Positions 4,197-5,516 of a stretch of DNA of 5,516 nucleotides are shown here, one piece after another; position 1 is the stretch's first letter, and the number at the start of each line of letters is the position of its first letter. The DNA lies in contig DPRM01000089.1 of NCBI GenBank assembly GCA_003537645.1, forward strand, positions 21,533 to 27,048. Direction: 5' to 3'. The notes beneath the pieces were generated by a model that saw only the letters and a program-made list of their open reading frames with translations, was not told the origin of the DNA and ran no database searches. Source of the stretch: Prolixibacteraceae bacterium. Lineage in GTDB: Bacteria > Bacteroidota > Bacteroidia > Bacteroidales > Prolixibacteraceae. A program made the position numbers and the translations under genes.

Positions 4197-5516
4197 TTAT
4201 TGAGCCAATGTGAACCTGAAGCTTACCCCAAAGTTTGTATTTGAGGTATTAAATGATCCTACCAAAGGCTTATTCAGGATTCGGTCGTAATAAATGCGCA
4301 ACTGAAAACGATCGCTCAGCATATAATCGGCGGTTGTTTTTAGCGTGATGGCATTCTGACCGGCGGTAAGCTGATCGTTTTCTTCAACGATTTTGCGTAA
4401 AATGGTTTTATTCTTCCTGAACGACAAATCGCCCCTGATATTCAAATCGTTCGAATAAGCCTTTTGCGATTTCTTTGTTTTAATTATCAAATCCATTCGC
4501 GTAAAACGATAACCAAGTCCGAACACCATTTCATTGCTGATCATTTCAGTAAGCTGGTTGTTGGAAAAACTAAGTGCCAGATTTCTTGATGATTTCAATT
4601 CGGCGCGGGTTTCAAAATCGTTGATCCAGGTAATTTCCATGTTAATCAACGGACTAAACTGCTCAGAAATACTGACTGAATTAATATCGTTCGGCCCAAT
4701 AAAGTCGCCAATGGTGTTGCGCACATAACTAAAACCATCTTTATACAATTTATCGTCGTAATCGAGATTCGAAATAAATGAACCAACATTGTAACTCGAT
4801 CTGTATGAATGATTAAAACTAAGTGTTTTAAGATATTTTTTCAGGAATGGCGATTGCTGAACAACTCCTTCGTAAGTAATCCGCCAGTTCGGACGCATAT
4901 ACTTAATTGACGGGAATGGACTCAGCGCAACTTTCTCGGGAGCTTGTCCGGTGTATGCAGCAATAAATGCCGGAACCATTACCTGTGGCGATGTTGGCCC
5001 GTAACCGTTATAATATTCAGTGCCCTCAACTTTTCCTGGAGTATATTCAGCCTGACTATTGGGAATACGCTGATTAGAAAGACGTTGAGAAATCACAGCC
5101 CGGTAATCCTTCAAATTCTGAAATGCCTCGGAGGCAGGTACACTTTCCTTGTTCATTTTACTGAAAGCAGTTTTCATGGTATTGACCGACATGGTGAAAT
5201 TACCACGCACCGACTTGTTAACCGGATCGAAAGATCCGGTGGAACTATCGTAATTGTAGAACTCGGTAGTACGTTCTGAATAGGTACGGTTGGCATTTAC
5301 ATCAATCCGGAGATCGGGGAAAGGTTCGACATTTGCGCGGAAAGTAACCGTTTCGCTGTGCGACATCACAAACGGCGAATTCAGAGACGTATCGCGGGTA
5401 ATCCAGCCTTTTTCAGCTGCCCGAAGTGCGAAATCCTTGTCCTGCCATCCCATCAGGAACGGTAACCCGGGAGCCATCGACATTCCGGCGGAACTGCCAA
5501 ACATTGCTTCGTCAGG
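4197..5516 (-). CDS. sprA: SprA, type IX secretion translocon protein, C-terminal 439 residues (5' end outside window)
   Basis: SprA is the very large (about 2,400 residues) outer-membrane barrel of the type IX secretion system, through which proteins with C-terminal sorting domains leave the cell; in gliding species it is also needed for motility. The frame is open from the window edge, so the Met at 5504 is internal, and it ends with TAA at 4199-4197. The fragment has the alternating polar/aromatic pattern of outer-membrane strands, for example around residues 206-217 (WRITYEG), 314-340 (LALSFSNNQ to YRFTRM), and a final strand FGVSFRFTLAQ. VMVPAFIAAYTG (179-190) and FPSIKYMRPNW (202-212) resemble, from memory, conserved SprA C-terminal segments. 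No stop or frameshift is seen. The gene has no functional tie to tryptophan synthesis; it is on the same strand and ends 84 nt before leader peptide 1. Confidence 0.9.
   Translation of the reverse strand, partial: PDEAMFGSSAGMSMAPGLPFLMGWQDKDFALRAAEKGWITRDTSLNSPFVMSHSETVTFRANVEPFPDLRIDVNANRTYSERTTEFYNYDSSTGSFDPVNKSVRGNFTMSVNTMKTAFSKMNKESVPASEAFQNLKDYRAVISQRLSNQRIPNSQAEYTPGKVEGTEYYNGYGPTSPQVMVPAFIAAYTGQAPEKVALSPFPSIKYMRPNWRITYEGVVQQSPFLKKYLKTLSFNHSYRSSYNVGSFISNLDYDDKLYKDGFSYVRNTIGDFIGPNDINSVSISEQFSPLINMEITWINDFETRAELKSSRNLALSFSNNQLTEMISNEMVFGLGYRFTRMDLIIKTKKSQKAYSNDLNIRGDLSFRKNKTILRKIVEENDQLTAGQNAITLKTTADYMLSDRFQLRIYYDRILNKPLVGSFNTSNTNFGVSFRFTLAQ

Overview
This window looks like a chromosomal segment of a member of the Bacteroidota, most likely a free-living Bacteroidia of the Marinilabiliales type (the rank below phylum is a guess). 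The evidence is the C-terminal part of SprA, a type IX secretion protein known only from this phylum, A/T-rich start contexts without Shine-Dalgarno sequences, TrpD and TrpE sequences of the Bacteroidota kind, and short C/G-rich palindromic repeats common between genes in these genomes. Every gene lies on the minus strand, so the biological order runs from high to low coordinates.

Layout in the direction of transcription: the end of sprA (5516-4197, 5' end outside the window); a 478-bp regulatory gap (4196-3719); trpE (3718-2309); trpG (2230-1586); trpD (1527-529); and the start of trpC (422-1, 3' end outside the window). TrpE and TrpG form anthranilate synthase, TrpD adds the phosphoribosyl group and TrpC closes the indole ring, so the window holds the front half of a tryptophan operon. 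The key catalytic residues I could check are present, and TrpE keeps the residues expected for tryptophan feedback inhibition.

The most notable region is the gap before trpE. It appears to hold two complete trp attenuators in series. Each has a roughly 21-codon leader peptide with three Trp codons (one WLPWW, one WWW), a region overlapping the leader stop codon that can pair with the terminator, and a rho-independent terminator (3976-4013 and 3833-3873). The two units share length, a GGAAGTA stretch at the leader stop and the same pairing geometry, which suggests duplication of one ancestral attenuator. No other terminator is visible after sprA, so the first attenuator probably also ends sprA transcription.

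The gaps between the trp genes are filled with repeats. Head-to-head pairs of C/G-rich palindromic elements lie on both sides of trpE, and one copy lies inside the trpG reading frame, giving TrpG a 27-residue N-terminal extension. The trpG-trpD and trpD-trpC gaps carry a separate 7-bp-periodic repeat (AGTTNNN units followed by CTG-containing units). No RNA genes, insertion sequences, CRISPR arrays or phage genes were seen.
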